Position numbers and translations under genes: made by a program
DNA from: Glandiceps talaboti
Taxonomy: Eukaryota > Hemichordata > Enteropneusta > Spengelidae
Length of the DNA: 22,500 bases
Reading direction: 5' to 3'
NCBI RefSeq assembly: GCF_964340395.1
Contig: NC_135555.1
Coordinates: forward strand, 20,371,447-20,393,946
Shown here: positions 9,401 to 17,600 of the stretch, piece after piece
Layout: the number at the start of each line of letters is the position of its first letter
Numbering within the stretch: position 1 is the stretch's first letter
Notes under the pieces: model-generated
Database searches by the model: none
What the model was told of the DNA's origin: nothing
What the model saw: the letters and a program-made list of their open reading frames with translations, nothing else

Positions 9401-12400
9401 CCATTTTGATTTTTTTTAGTTTTGTGAACGAAAATTTTTCAAAAAAATGGCAGTTAGGGAGCCTTCTGTACTTACAAGGGGAGGGGAATGAGGGTTACGT
9501 TTTATAAATCTGCCCTCGGGGGAGGGCCATATTTGAGAAAGTGGGATTAGGGGGAGGGTCATATTTTACTTTGACTCATTGTATAGCCTAACATTTCATT
9601 ATTTTGTGTTTTTTGTCATCCTATCGCTGCCACCGGCTCCAAATCCCATTGCTGCAATTCAGGTTAGGATTAGGATTAAGGTTAGGTACATACCATGATA
9701 TCATCCAAATTGCCCCTGACAACCATGCAATGAATTAATAGTCAGCCCTGCATGTGGTGTGAGGAGACGAGTGTGTCTCACAGGTGTAAAACGGGAGCAG
9801 TTGGGTAATTATAAGATACTAGGGATAGTGTGGAGTTTGCCAATCTAATCACTGGGAGTTGAATTGTGGTCTTCAGCTCAGCCAATGAGGTCCAAACACA
9901 GCTATTTATTAATGTAGTGCCTTTACAAACATCCACATGACGGTAGTAGTGAGAAATTACCCAATACCTTTAAAACTTTCAACATTGTCCTTACTATTGA
10001 TTCTGTGACTCAAGTCTTTTAATATATCTGACAGCATTTAACTCATGATTTGAATGGGTGGGGGGGTCTTGTGTGTTATTTGTAGAGTATATGTAGCTGT
10101 AATTATTGAGGAGACTTTCAAAATATAGGCCATTGCCTCCAATATAGTCACGTGACTTGTATACTCAATTAATGGTGCAATGTTGGGAGTGCTAAAATTT
10201 AGTGATTAGATTAGAAGTGCGCCCCCAGTGTCGGTCATCTTGACATTCTTGTTAAACTGCGTCATACAGATTAGTTACTCATTCGATACCCATCGGTGTA
10301 GTCGTTTCAATCGCAGTCAAATTTATTTTTTGCATTAAATTGTGTAGTCTGTCAAATAGTTTACATGGGCAAAAAAAGAAGATTTTCCGGATGTCGAACT
10401 CCAACCAAGGAATATTATAGGGGGAGGGGGTGATCCTTACTGCAATGTCCACAGCACCAATTCGACACAAACGAACGGTCAGTCAAAGTTGGCTGTAGTA
10501 CAAGCTATACTGTTGAGGTTCCTCGATCTGCTGAAGTGATACCAAGCAACATCGACGACTCAGGCTCAAACGAGACCATAAAGCTAGAATTCGAACGCGA
10601 GCTAAAACGACTAAAGTCTTATAACAATTTTTATATATCTTGTTAGAAAAAAAGTGCTATACCTGACTAATATATGCACATAATATGTAAATTTTCGAAA
10701 GGGTTACCCTGAAACTTAGTGATGAATTTACATATATACATACCAAACGAGGAATACGTGATACTGAAACCATTGTCCAGATTCTCGTTATCACTGTAGA
10801 ATTCCAGAAATATAGACTGCCCTCTACTGGTGATAGACTCAGGATTTGTGTCACAAAGTTGAACAATCTTTGAGGAGTCCGAGCCTGTAAGATAACAATC
10901 ATATACGCTTTAGAAGGAACTCAAACTCACTCGTCAAATTGTACTTTTAAAGTGGCACAAACTGAGTTTGTAAACTTTTCACTCTAGTGTATATACTTCT
11001 ATGAAATCTCGATTGAATTAGTCAAGTACTAAACTAATGTTGAGTGCCTTCTGTGACAGTCTTCTGGCATTGTTAGAACACTTATACATAGTAGGAATTA
11101 TACAACGAGTAACACTGAAGTAAAGCACTTTCTCTATGTGCTACACTCGTTTATAGCATTCATATTACAATGAGTAACACTGAAGTAACGCACTTTCTCT
11201 ATATGCTACACTCGTTTATAGCATTCATATTACAATGAGTAACACTGAAGTAAAGCACTTTCTCTATGTGCTACACTCGTTTATAGCATTCATATTACAA
11301 TGAGTAACACTGAAGTAACGCACTTTCTCTATATGCTACACTTGTTTATAGCATTCATATTACAATGAGTAACACTGATGTAAACCACTTTCTTTATATA
11401 CTACACTCATTTATAGCATTCATATTACAATGAGTAACACTGAAGTAAAGCACTTTCTCTATATGCTACACTTGTTTATAGCATTCATATTACAATGAGT
11501 AACACTGATGTAAACCACTTTCTCTATGTGCTACACTCATTTATAGCATTCATATTACAACGAGTAACACTGAAGTAACGCACTTTCTCTATGTGCTACA
11601 CTCATTTATAGCATTCATATTACAACGAGTAACACTGAAGTAACGCACTTTCTCTATGTGCTACACTCATTTATAGCATTCATATTACAACGAGTAACAC
11701 TGAAGTAACGCACTTTCTCTATGTGCTACACTCGTTTGAAGCATTCATATTACAACGAGTAACACTGAAGTAACGCACTTTCTCTATGTGCTACACTCAT
11801 TTACAATGAGTGACACTGAAGTAAAGAACTTTCTCTATGTGCTACACTTGTTTGAAGCATTCATATTACAACGAGTAACACTGAAGTAACGCACTTTCTC
11901 TATGTGCTACATTCATATTACAACGAGTAACACTGAAGTAAAGCACTTTCTCTTGTGTGCTACACTCATTTACAATGAGTAACACTGAAGTAAAGCACTT
12001 TCTCTATGTGCTACACTTGTTTGAAGCATTCATATTACAACGAGTAACACTGAAGTAAAGCACTTTCTCTATGTGCTACACTTGTTTGAAGCATTCATAT
12101 TACAACGAGTAACACTGAAGTAAATCACTTTCTCTATGTGCTACACTTGTTTGAAGCATTCATATTACAACGAGTAACACTGAAGTAAAGCACTTTCTCT
12201 ATGTGCTATACTCGTTTGAAGCATTCATATTACAACGAGTAACACTGAAGTAACGCACTTTCTCTATGTGCTACACTTGTTTGAAGCATTCATATTACAA
12301 CGAGTAACACTGAAGTAAATCACTTTCTCTATGTGCTACACTTGTTTGAAGCATTCATATTACAACGAGTAACACTGAAGTAAAGCACTTTCTCTATGTG

Positions 12401-15400
12401 CTACACTTGTTTGAAGCATTCATATTACAACGAGTAACACTGAAGTAAAGCACTTTCTCTATGTGCTACACTTGTTTGAAGCATTCATATTACAACGAGT
12501 AACACTGAAGTAAATCACTTTCTCTATGTGCTACACTTGTTTGAAGCATTCATATTACAACGAGTAACACTGAAGTAACGCACTTTCTCTATGTGCTACA
12601 CTTGTTTGAAGCATTCATATTACAACGAGTAACACTGAAGTAAAGCACTTTCTCTATGTGCTACACTTGTTTATAGCATTCATATTACAATGAGTAACAC
12701 TGAAGTAAAGCACTTTCTCTATGTACTACACTTGTTTGAAGCATTCATATTACAACGAGTAACACTGAAGTAACGCACTTTCTCTATGTGCTACACTTGT
12801 TTGAAGCATTCATATTACAACGAGTAACACTGAAGTAAAGCACTTTCTCTATGTGCTACACTTGTTTGAAGCATTCATATTACAACGAGTAACACTGAAG
12901 TAACGCACTTTCTCTATGTGCTACACTTGTTTGAAGCATTCATATTACAACGAGTAACACTGAAGTAACGCACTTTCTCTATGTGCTACACTTGTTTGAA
13001 GCATTCATATTACAACGAGTAACACTGAAGTAACGCACTTTCTCTATGTGCTATACTCGTTTGAAGCATTCATATTACAACGAGTAACACTGAAGTAACG
13101 CACTTTCTCTATGTGCTACACTTGTTTGAAGCATTCATATTACGAGTAACACTGAAGTAAAGCACTTTCTCTATATGCTACACTCATCTATAGCATTCAT
13201 ATTACAACGAGTAACACTGAAGTAACGCACTTTCTCTATATGCTACACTCATCTATAGCATTCATATTACAACAAGTAACACTGAAGTAAAGCACTTTCT
13301 CTATGTGCTACACTCGTTTGAAGCATTCATATTACAACGAGTAACACTGAAGTAAAGCACTTTCTCTATGTGCTACACTCGTTTGAAGCATTCATATTAC
13401 AACGAGTAACACTGAAGTAACGCACTTTCGCTATGTGCTACACTCGTTTGAAGCATTCATATTACAACGAGTAACACTGAAGTAACGCACTTTCTCTATG
13501 TGCTACACTCGTTTGAAGCATTCATATTACAACGAGTAACACTGAAGTAACGCACTTTCTCTATGTGCTACACTCGTTTGAAGCATTCATATTACAACGA
13601 GTAACACTGAAGTAACGCACTTTCTCTATGTGCTACACTCATTTACAATGAGTGACACTGAAGCATTCATATCAAGTGTAAAAGTATACAGACTGTTTCA
13701 ATTGGTTTATTTACAAGCCTAGCATGTGACCTTTCTAATATGGTCCAATTGCAAATGAAACAGTATACTTTTACACTTGATATGGATGCTATAAACGATT
13801 GTGGTACATACAGAAAACGCTTTACTTTGGTGTTATAGGTTGTATTTCCTCAACATTTTAATACGTACAATAAATTACGTCATCACATCGTTTGTAAGTT
13901 ATATATCTTTGACTTTATACTAGGTTTGGGTTTAGCCAATTACAAGTGATCGTTAAGTATATGCTCCAGTAACAAGAATTCTGCTAGTACCTTTGAAATA
14001 TATTATGTAGCAAAACTCATACCCAATAACATATTAACTCAGACTGTGTCCCTTTAAAGTGGTCATATGAATGAGAATTTGGTATTTATTTTGTAAAACG
14101 ATTTTATCATGGCTTCCTACTGAAAAAATCAATATGAAACAACATGTGCCAAGTCCTTGTTTGTAATTCAATACATTGCAAAAATAAAAATGTGTAAAAA
14201 GTTTGTTATTTTACGTACAATAACAAATATTGTACACATTTTTTACTCACTTATATGCTTTTGCAATGTATTGAGTTACAAACAAGGACTTGGCATATAT
14301 TGTTTCACGTTGATTTTTCAAGCAGGACGATATGATAAAATTGTTTTATAAATTAAAAAATCCAAAATAAATACCCAATCATCATCCATATGGCCACTTT
14401 ATAAAGATACATACTGTGGCTTACGATAGAACAAAACAAGGACAGAGGGCATGAACTATAATAACTCAATGAGGTGGTGATGGTAGAAATCAAGGACGAA
14501 CCGTGTTGTGTTTTGGGGCCATGAAATGTTAGGAAACACAACCATGACACGTTAGACTATTTGCGTAGTGAGTGCATTGACAAAAGCAGTCACCATGGTC
14601 TCTTTTTAGTGGTCTGAGCTATGGTCAAGGGAGACTATGCGGGGATCAATTTCGATGAGAATCAAAGCTTCTGGAATCAGCCGAAAACTTTGCAACATGA
14701 ATGTTTGCTTCTAATCTTCATGAAATCATTAAATCAACTAGGATATTCATTGTCCTGGTTCAGGTCAGACTTCCCACAGTATCGGTATCCATTTTGAAGT
14801 ACATGAATATATTTTGATACATTCTGTTCTCTATTCAAAAAAATGCATGGGTAGACCTAATTTTTCTTCTTGATTTTTTCTGTTCTCTATTCAAAAAAAT
14901 GCATGGGTAGACCTAATTTTTCTTCTTGATTTTTACGAAGAATAAATTGGAAATTTTCTTGAACAAGCTAACACCAAAAGATAACGAATTTGATTCTTGA
15001 GGTGAAAATTACGTGAAGACAACAGAAATGTAATGTGTAGGGTAGCATGCACCAAATGGCTGTTAGTGAATTTCTTCATATAGCTTCACATCCGCACCAA
15101 CCCATAGGTAGAAAATTCTGAGTTGAACAACCATAGCTTTGTGAACTCCCTTCATTAGATTACAGATACAAGATGACGTCACCGTGGTAAACTTGCAAAC
15201 CCACAATCATGAATATCATGAATGGTGCATTATGGGAATTGTGTTGATAAACTTAATGAATTACTATTGTATCATATTTTGCTACATCGTTTGTGATCAC
15301 AAGTAATCCCAGTCTTCCTTACACAGACTCATGGAGGGGGGAGGGGGACTACCCTAAGACTTGTGATCTCTCCTTTTAGTATTACGGTAACCCTAACTAT

Positions 15401-16511
15401 TCCCATCGTCCTCTGTATCTGTATATCAAGTTTGACTTCTAATATGTTGTATGTTTCCTTACCATCATTGATGTTAAGGTAATCGTTTACACAATCTCCC
15501 AGATTCAAGTCATTGATAGTGATTTGAATCCTGTAGTCAGACGATGGAGCTGATATTTCCCATCGGCAATGTGAGTGTACTGGATAGGCACTTGGGTAGC
15601 CGGGAGACGTCAACGTCACAGGTGGTTGTGATGGGGTAGTGTACAGAAGAACTGTGGATGTTGAACACTGGGCATCTATGGAGGATAAAACACGTTATCA
15701 GTACTCATGACCTTTCAGTTGAAACATTTTAAGGGCTGGTCATTGTTAACTGGTGAGGGTCGATGTTTTAGTTTACCACTACCCCCACCCCGCTCTGATT
15801 AACAAAGCTAAGTTATACTATAAGCGAGCCCCAGTAAAGACAGACTGTAAGATACATCGTGTCGTTCCGTCCTCACTGACCTAGTGAGCATGCCTCGTGA
15901 GAGGGGTTGTGTGAGGGCGCCCCGCTACGGTGTACCTTACAGACTACAGTAAAGACGGCACTTTCCAAAAATAATAAAACAAATAAAATGTATATTTTTT
16001 GACATATTATAACATGACTTATTACATGTAGTTCGCATAACAACATTGACATCATGAGGCATAGTCTGTATATCTACTATTAATGCTTACTAAAACCCAT
16101 ATACCTATTTTGGCATCATACACCGTGGTATACGATATAACGAACTTTTGAAAAATCAAAGCTAACCCTTTGTGCAACACACTCCTTCCATTTTTACATC
16201 AATTTCAATGTTTTATGGCTCTTGTAAATACATTGAAATCCTCAATAATTTCATTCAAACTATTTATTTTTTTATTTTGAGGAAGACAGTAAATTCAAAT
16301 AGACCGTTCATACATGATTAGTTCACAAGTGTTTGTTCCAAATATATAGTGTACTATGTAATTGTAGTCAATTATATATACAGTGTACTAGTAATATGTA
16401 ATTGTAGTCAATAGTCGTTAGAAATGGTATCAATTACATGTCACATGTCGTGTGTGTAATCAGTTACAGAATGAAAGGCTTTATATTATAGACAGGCAGA
16501 CATACATACAT

Positions 16512-16598
<87 letters not shown>

Positions 16599-16625
16599 GG
16601 CAGGCAGGCAGACAGACAGGCAGGC

Positions 16626-16674
<49 letters not shown>

Positions 16675-16725
16675 TATAGGCAGACAGACAAATAAGACAG
16701 ATAGACAGACAGACAGAGGCAGACT

Positions 16726-16771
<46 letters not shown>

Positions 16772-17186
16772 GTGAAGTTTTTTCGATGGCATCGTTTAGC
16801 CCAAACATATCACGGAAAATATTGTAACAGTGTACGTGTCCATATGAGATTAAAGGTATCAGTAAGGTAGAATCGACTCACCAGCATAGTTGAATACCGC
16901 CAGCAGTAAAGTGCAAAATGTACATAATGATACCACTGGAAAAAAATGTAATGTTAATAAAAAGAAAGGTTATGTCTTTAAAAGATAAAACAACCTTGGA
17001 ATATAAATGATTGTAATTTGCCACGCATTCCCTCCCTTTTCCTTATGTTAGAACCAATTCTCTGGTGTACTAGTATTAGGCCACCCGCCAAATCATTCTG
17101 TTGTCTGTCAGTATCATGATGCACATTTCCGTCTTCCCAGTTTTCTTACTGTATCATGTGTATGTCTGTCTATCTGTCTGTCTCTC

Positions 17187-17221
<35 letters not shown>

Positions 17222-17224
17222 ATA

Positions 17225-17283
<59 letters not shown>

Positions 17284-17359
17284 GTCTGTCTCTTTCTCTA
17301 TCTGTCTGTCTCTCTCTCTGTCTCTCTCCCTCTGCGTCTGTCTGTCTTCCTCATGAGCC

Positions 17360-17390
<31 letters not shown>

Positions 17391-17480
17391 TTCTCTGTTG
17401 TGTGTAGCCTACGAAATTCATAACAAAATTATCTTATCCCTACTCTCACCTGGCTGTTGTCTGCTGGTAAATATCTCCAT
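5400..17480 (-). CDS. CUB and C-type lectin-like domain type I transmembrane receptor, 9 exons, 549 aa
   Basis: Coding exons in order of translation are 17480-17450, 16935-16882, 15675-15463, 10884-10744, 8724-8566, 7819-7726, 6985-6855, 6679-6620 and 6166-5400. All introns are GT-AG, phases are 1,1,1,1,1,2,1,1, and the total of 1650 bp is divisible by three. Domains: signal peptide about 1-30; CUB about 32-145 (Cys 32, 65, 90, 110); long-form C-type lectin-like domain 152-272 with six cysteines (152/163, 180/270, 246/261 by family pairing) and a WIGL motif at 210-213; acidic stalk 276-294; one transmembrane helix about 298-312 followed by basic residues; Ser/Thr-rich acidic cytoplasmic tail to 549. 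N-glycosylation sequons lie at 159, 234 and 275. The ATG at 17480-17478 has G at -3 and +4 and an in-frame TAG upstream. The domains and topology suggest a surface recognition receptor; ligand and pathway are unknown. I recognise no named orthologue. Confidence 0.9.
5751..6044 (-). repeat. In-frame tandem duplication in the receptor's cytoplasmic tail
   Basis: Two adjacent units, 6044-5901 and 5897-5751, encode residues 336-383 and 385-433. Shared landmarks in order are QNTQPS, T-D-S, the acidic then PAV-x-A-S segment, and ER-x-SQTTTPT. Protein ends are nearly identical while the centres have diverged, so this is an old intragenic duplication under some constraint at the edges. Confidence 0.85.
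6264..6602. repeat. TATG/CATG tetranucleotide tract filling intron 8
   Basis: About 340 bp of (TATG)n interrupted by two (CATG)n blocks (about 6418-6443 and 6493-6528) and a few variants. It makes up three quarters of the 453-bp intron between exons 8 and 9. ORFs of Cys-Met-Tyr-Val or His-Thr-Tyr-Ile arise from the 12-base period. Confidence 0.97.
6620..6679 (-). CDS. Exon 8: acidic juxtamembrane stalk
   Basis: A 60-bp symmetric 1-1 exon encoding residues 275-294, starting with the sequon Asn275-Gly-Thr and continuing [15 protein letters not shown]. It links the lectin fold to the membrane helix. Acceptor ATATCAG|AT, donor G|GTATGT. Only about 17 bases after the donor the intron becomes a long CATA/CATG repeat that stays open in the exon's reading frame. 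Confidence 0.85.
6855..6985 (-). CDS. Exon 7: C-terminal third of the C-type lectin-like domain
   Basis: This exon encodes residues 231-274 plus one base. Cys246, Cys261 and Cys270 complete the six-cysteine set, and the end, Y-I-C-K-K, is typical of the fold. Where calcium-dependent lectins have WND, this protein has TDWYESDC (254-261), so the second calcium ligand set is missing too. Asn234-Ser-Ser is a sequon. Acceptor ATTTTCAG|G, donor A|GTAAGT. The 175-bp intron that follows is the shortest in the gene. Confidence 0.92.
7485..7670. other. GC-richer block in intron 6, nature unknown
   Basis: This block has clearly higher GC than the surrounding intron and an open minus-strand frame of about 65 codons (to a stop at 7480). 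Its protein has no domain features, and it is not needed for the receptor model because exons 6 and 7 join in phase without it. It could be a SINE-like insertion or an alternative exon. Confidence 0.3.
7726..7819 (-). CDS. Exon 6: middle of the C-type lectin-like domain (WIGL)
   Basis: This 94-bp exon encodes residues 201-230 with split codons at both ends. It contains NYWIGL (208-213), the most conserved motif of the fold, followed by LWID (221-224). The next segment, where sugar-binding lectins carry EPN or QPD, reads A-T-E-V-I-Y-E and has neither motif. Acceptor is TTTGGCAG|AG, donor GA|GTAAGT. The phases are 1 in and 2 out, and the phase-2 end matches exon 7. Splicing is needed: unspliced sequence hits TAA at the junction. 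Confidence 0.92.
8266..8540. mobile_element. Candidate dispersed repeat in intron 5
   Basis: The block begins GGAAGGCACTCCCATAGAAA and ends TTGGGGAGTACCACCCCCGG, with roughly inverted G/C-rich termini around an open plus-strand frame (8307-8507). It ends about 25 bases from the exon 5 donor. The terminal style resembles dispersed repeats of invertebrate genomes that I know only loosely, so the class is not assigned. Genome-wide copy number would settle it. Confidence 0.4.
8566..8724 (-). CDS. Exon 5: first third of the C-type lectin-like domain
   Basis: This exon encodes residues 147-199 plus one base. It starts the long-form fold with Cys152-Pro-Pro-x-Trp and Cys163-Tyr, then Trp173-x-x-Ala-x-x-x-Cys180 (helix 1), then NLASI (186-190) and the EEIEFI segment (194-199) of helix 2. 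Asn159-Gly-Thr is a glycosylation sequon. Acceptor is a T-rich tract then TTTAG|CC, donor A|GTAAGT; phase 1 at both ends. Directly upstream in gene sense, intron 4 holds the 59-bp minisatellite. Confidence 0.93.
8813..9401. repeat. 59-bp minisatellite, about 10 copies, in intron 4
   Basis: The unit of 59 bp runs CCTACCTGTAGTCTTGAAGG, then ACTAATGCTACCACACTATT, then TCAACTATTCTAACTGTAG. Copies differ at a few sites (TATCC/TATTC, GTAGCC/GTATCC, GCTACC/GTTACC). The array starts about 90 bases from the exon 5 acceptor. In gene sense each unit contains ACAGGTAG, a donor-like string. Confidence 0.97.
9393..9458. repeat. Inverted repeat at the edge of the 59-bp array
   Basis: CCTAACTGCCATTTT at 9393-9407 is answered by AAAATGGCAGTTAGG at 9444-9458: a 15-bp perfect stem with a 36-base AT-rich loop. 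The left arm overlaps the last unit of the minisatellite, so the array ends exactly in a hairpin. Confidence 0.85.
9465..9580. repeat. G-rich dispersed repeat fragment
   Basis: The block contains AGGGGAGGGGAATGAGGGTT and GGGGGAGGGTCATATTTTAC. Similar GGAGGGTCACA / AGGGTCACGTTT strings recur near 18780-18825 and 22310-22400, which suggests one interspersed family. Confidence 0.45.
10365..10646 (+). pseudogene. Coding-like ORF remnant with one internal stop, inside intron 4
   Basis: From ATG at 10365 the frame reads [20 protein letters not shown] and two more residues, meets TGA at 10431-10433 in a G-rich stretch, then stays open in the same frame for 70 codons to TAG at 10644-10646. The second part is protein-like (for example [11 protein letters not shown] and the amphipathic [13 protein letters not shown]), with mixed charge and no low complexity. 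It is antisense to the receptor gene. It could be a decayed transposon ORF, a retro-pseudogene, or exons of a nested gene. I do not recognise the family. Confidence 0.35.
10744..10884 (-). CDS. Exon 4: C-terminal half of the CUB domain
   Basis: This exon encodes residues 101-146 with Cys110 (fourth CUB cysteine), the I-T-S-x-G turn at 117-121, the strand IFLEFYSD (124-131), and NGFSITY (137-143), which is the standard end of a CUB fold. Acceptor is CTTACAG|GC and donor G|GTATGT, phase 1 at both ends. It is separated from exon 3 by a 4578-bp intron filled largely by a satellite array. Exons 3 and 4 together form a symmetric 1-1 module. Confidence 0.92.
11096..13667. repeat. 65-bp satellite array, about 40 copies, in intron 3
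   Basis: The 65-bp unit runs CATTCATATTACAACGAGTA, ACACTGAAGTAAAGCACTTT, CTCTATGTGCTACACTCGTT, TGAAG. Diagnostic variant sites are AAAG/AACG/AAAT before CACTTT, CTCGTT/CTTGTT/CTCATT, and TTATAG/TTGAAG. The first units alternate in a 130-bp dimer pattern (AAAG with ATGTG, AACG with ATATG); later units are more uniform. A few copies are shortened (near 11800, 11910, 11960). It makes up over half of the 4578-bp intron. Confidence 0.98.
13668..13784. mobile_element. Short palindromic element at the end of the 65-bp array
   Basis: CATATCAAGTGTAAAAGTAT (start of the left arm, 13668-13705) is matched in inverse by the right arm at 13745-13784, with small mismatches near the inner ends and a loop of about 40 bases. 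The left arm follows the satellite's CATTCATAT string directly, so the element borders or truncates the last unit. The size and structure suit a MITE-like insertion. Confidence 0.65.
14041..14420. mobile_element. Foldback MITE-like element of about 380 bp
   Basis: Long imperfect inverted repeat: the left arm (14041-14182) contains CCTTTAAAGTGGTCATATGA and CCAAGTCCTTGTTTGTAATT; the right arm (about 14260-14420) contains the inverse, including TCCATATGGCCACTTTATAA and TTACAAACAAGGACTTGGCA. The inner loop is about 80 bp with its own small palindromes. The arms pair over nearly their whole length, so the transcript would form a long hairpin within intron 3. No transposase is encoded. Confidence 0.8.
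14821..14935. repeat. 56-bp tandem duplication in intron 3
   Basis: Two essentially identical copies beginning TCTGTTCTCTATTCAAAAAA and containing TGCATGGGTAGACC, with a period of 56 bases. The near identity implies a recent duplication. Confidence 0.93.
15463..15675 (-). CDS. Exon 3: N-terminal half of the CUB domain
   Basis: This exon encodes residues 29-100. CUB hallmarks are visible: Cys32, the motif [12 protein letters not shown] (49-60), CRWEI at 65-69, and the pattern Cys90-x-x-Asp-Tyr-Leu-x-Ile-x-Asp-Gly ending at Gly100. Acceptor is CCATAG|AT and donor G|GTAAGG; both ends are phase 1. In calcium-binding CUB domains a Glu lies a few residues before the third cysteine. My alignment puts Gly88 there, so the canonical calcium site may be incomplete, although Asp93 is kept. 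The alignment was done by eye. Confidence 0.92.
15832..15968. repeat. Inverted repeat with GC-rich core in intron 2 side sequence
   Basis: AGACTGTAAGATACATCG at about 15843-15860 is answered by CGGTGTACCTTACAGACT at about 15929-15946, and CAGTAAAGAC occurs outside both arms. The core is clearly richer in GC than the surroundings. It may be a small non-autonomous element; no gene or known RNA is recognised. It lies in intron 2. Confidence 0.5.
16351..16412. repeat. Short tandem duplication in intron 2
   Basis: GTACTATGTAATTGTAGTCA (16351) recurs as GTACTAGTAATATGTAATTG plus TAGTCA (from 16386), separated by a TATATATACA spacer. Confidence 0.8.
16493..16770. repeat. (CAGA)n tract in intron 2
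   Basis: About 275 bp of (CAGA)n with (CAGG) and (CATA) variants on the plus strand, therefore (TCTG)n in the receptor pre-mRNA. It ends about 110 bases from exon 2. ORFs across it encode only Asp-Arg-Gln-Thr or Cys-Leu-Ser-Val repeats. Confidence 0.97.
16882..16935 (-). CDS. Exon 2: hydrophobic core of the signal peptide
   Basis: A 54-bp exon behind a strong acceptor (T-rich tract then CCAG) and ahead of donor G|GTGAGT. It encodes residues 11-28, [18 protein letters not shown], a classic signal-peptide h-region. The probable cleavage site is after A30 (Ala-Asp-Ala before Gln31). Both ends are phase 1 and the length is a multiple of three, so skipping it would keep the frame but remove the secretion signal. 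It is flanked on both sides by complementary tetranucleotide tracts. Confidence 0.88.
17158..17396. repeat. (CTGT)n/(CTCT)n tract in intron 1
   Basis: About 240 bp of (CTGT)n with CTCT interruptions on the plus strand, so (ACAG)n in the receptor pre-mRNA. It is the reverse complement of the intron 2 tract and lies about 220 bases from exon 2 and 55 bases from the exon 1 donor. Confidence 0.97.
17450..17480 (-). CDS. Exon 1 (coding part): start codon and N-terminus of the signal peptide
   Basis: This exon encodes [10 protein letters not shown] plus the first base of codon 11. The donor is G|GTGAGA and the phase is 1. I chose this exon because it is the nearest upstream ATG that joins in frame to exon 2; the in-frame triplet 27-29 bases upstream is TAG, so translation cannot start further upstream in the same exon. 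The start context is GACATGG. The 5' UTR extends rightward for an unknown distance, and an additional non-coding exon cannot be excluded. Confidence 0.8.
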
Positions 17481-17600
17481 GTCCTTGGCTAGGGTATAAG
17501 ACAATTGCTACAATCACTTCTAGCTATAGTGTTATCAACGACTGTATTGATGTATTTTGAAATACTGTTAAATTATTATACGATACTGGTATGTACAGTT
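17481..17600 (-). promoter_or_regulatory. Weak candidate promoter / 5' UTR of the receptor gene
   Basis: In gene sense, TATAATAA lies at 17580-17573, about 93 bases upstream of the ATG. An in-frame TAG lies 27-29 bases upstream of the ATG. No CpG-rich island is visible. The TATA-like string is AT-rich and could be chance, and the real promoter may lie beyond an unseen non-coding exon. Confidence 0.2.

Noticed and set aside
9655-9690. Telomere-like TTAGG repeat
   Set aside because: Only a few imperfect GTTAGGATTAGGATTAAGG units; too short and degenerate for a telomeric tract.
8813-13667. CRISPR array
   Set aside because: The 59- and 65-bp units are contiguous tandem copies without unique spacers, in an animal gene's introns.
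16452-17499. ORFs of Asp-Arg-Gln-Thr and Cys-Leu-Ser-Val repeats
   Set aside because: Artefacts of (CAGA)n and (CTGT)n microsatellites.
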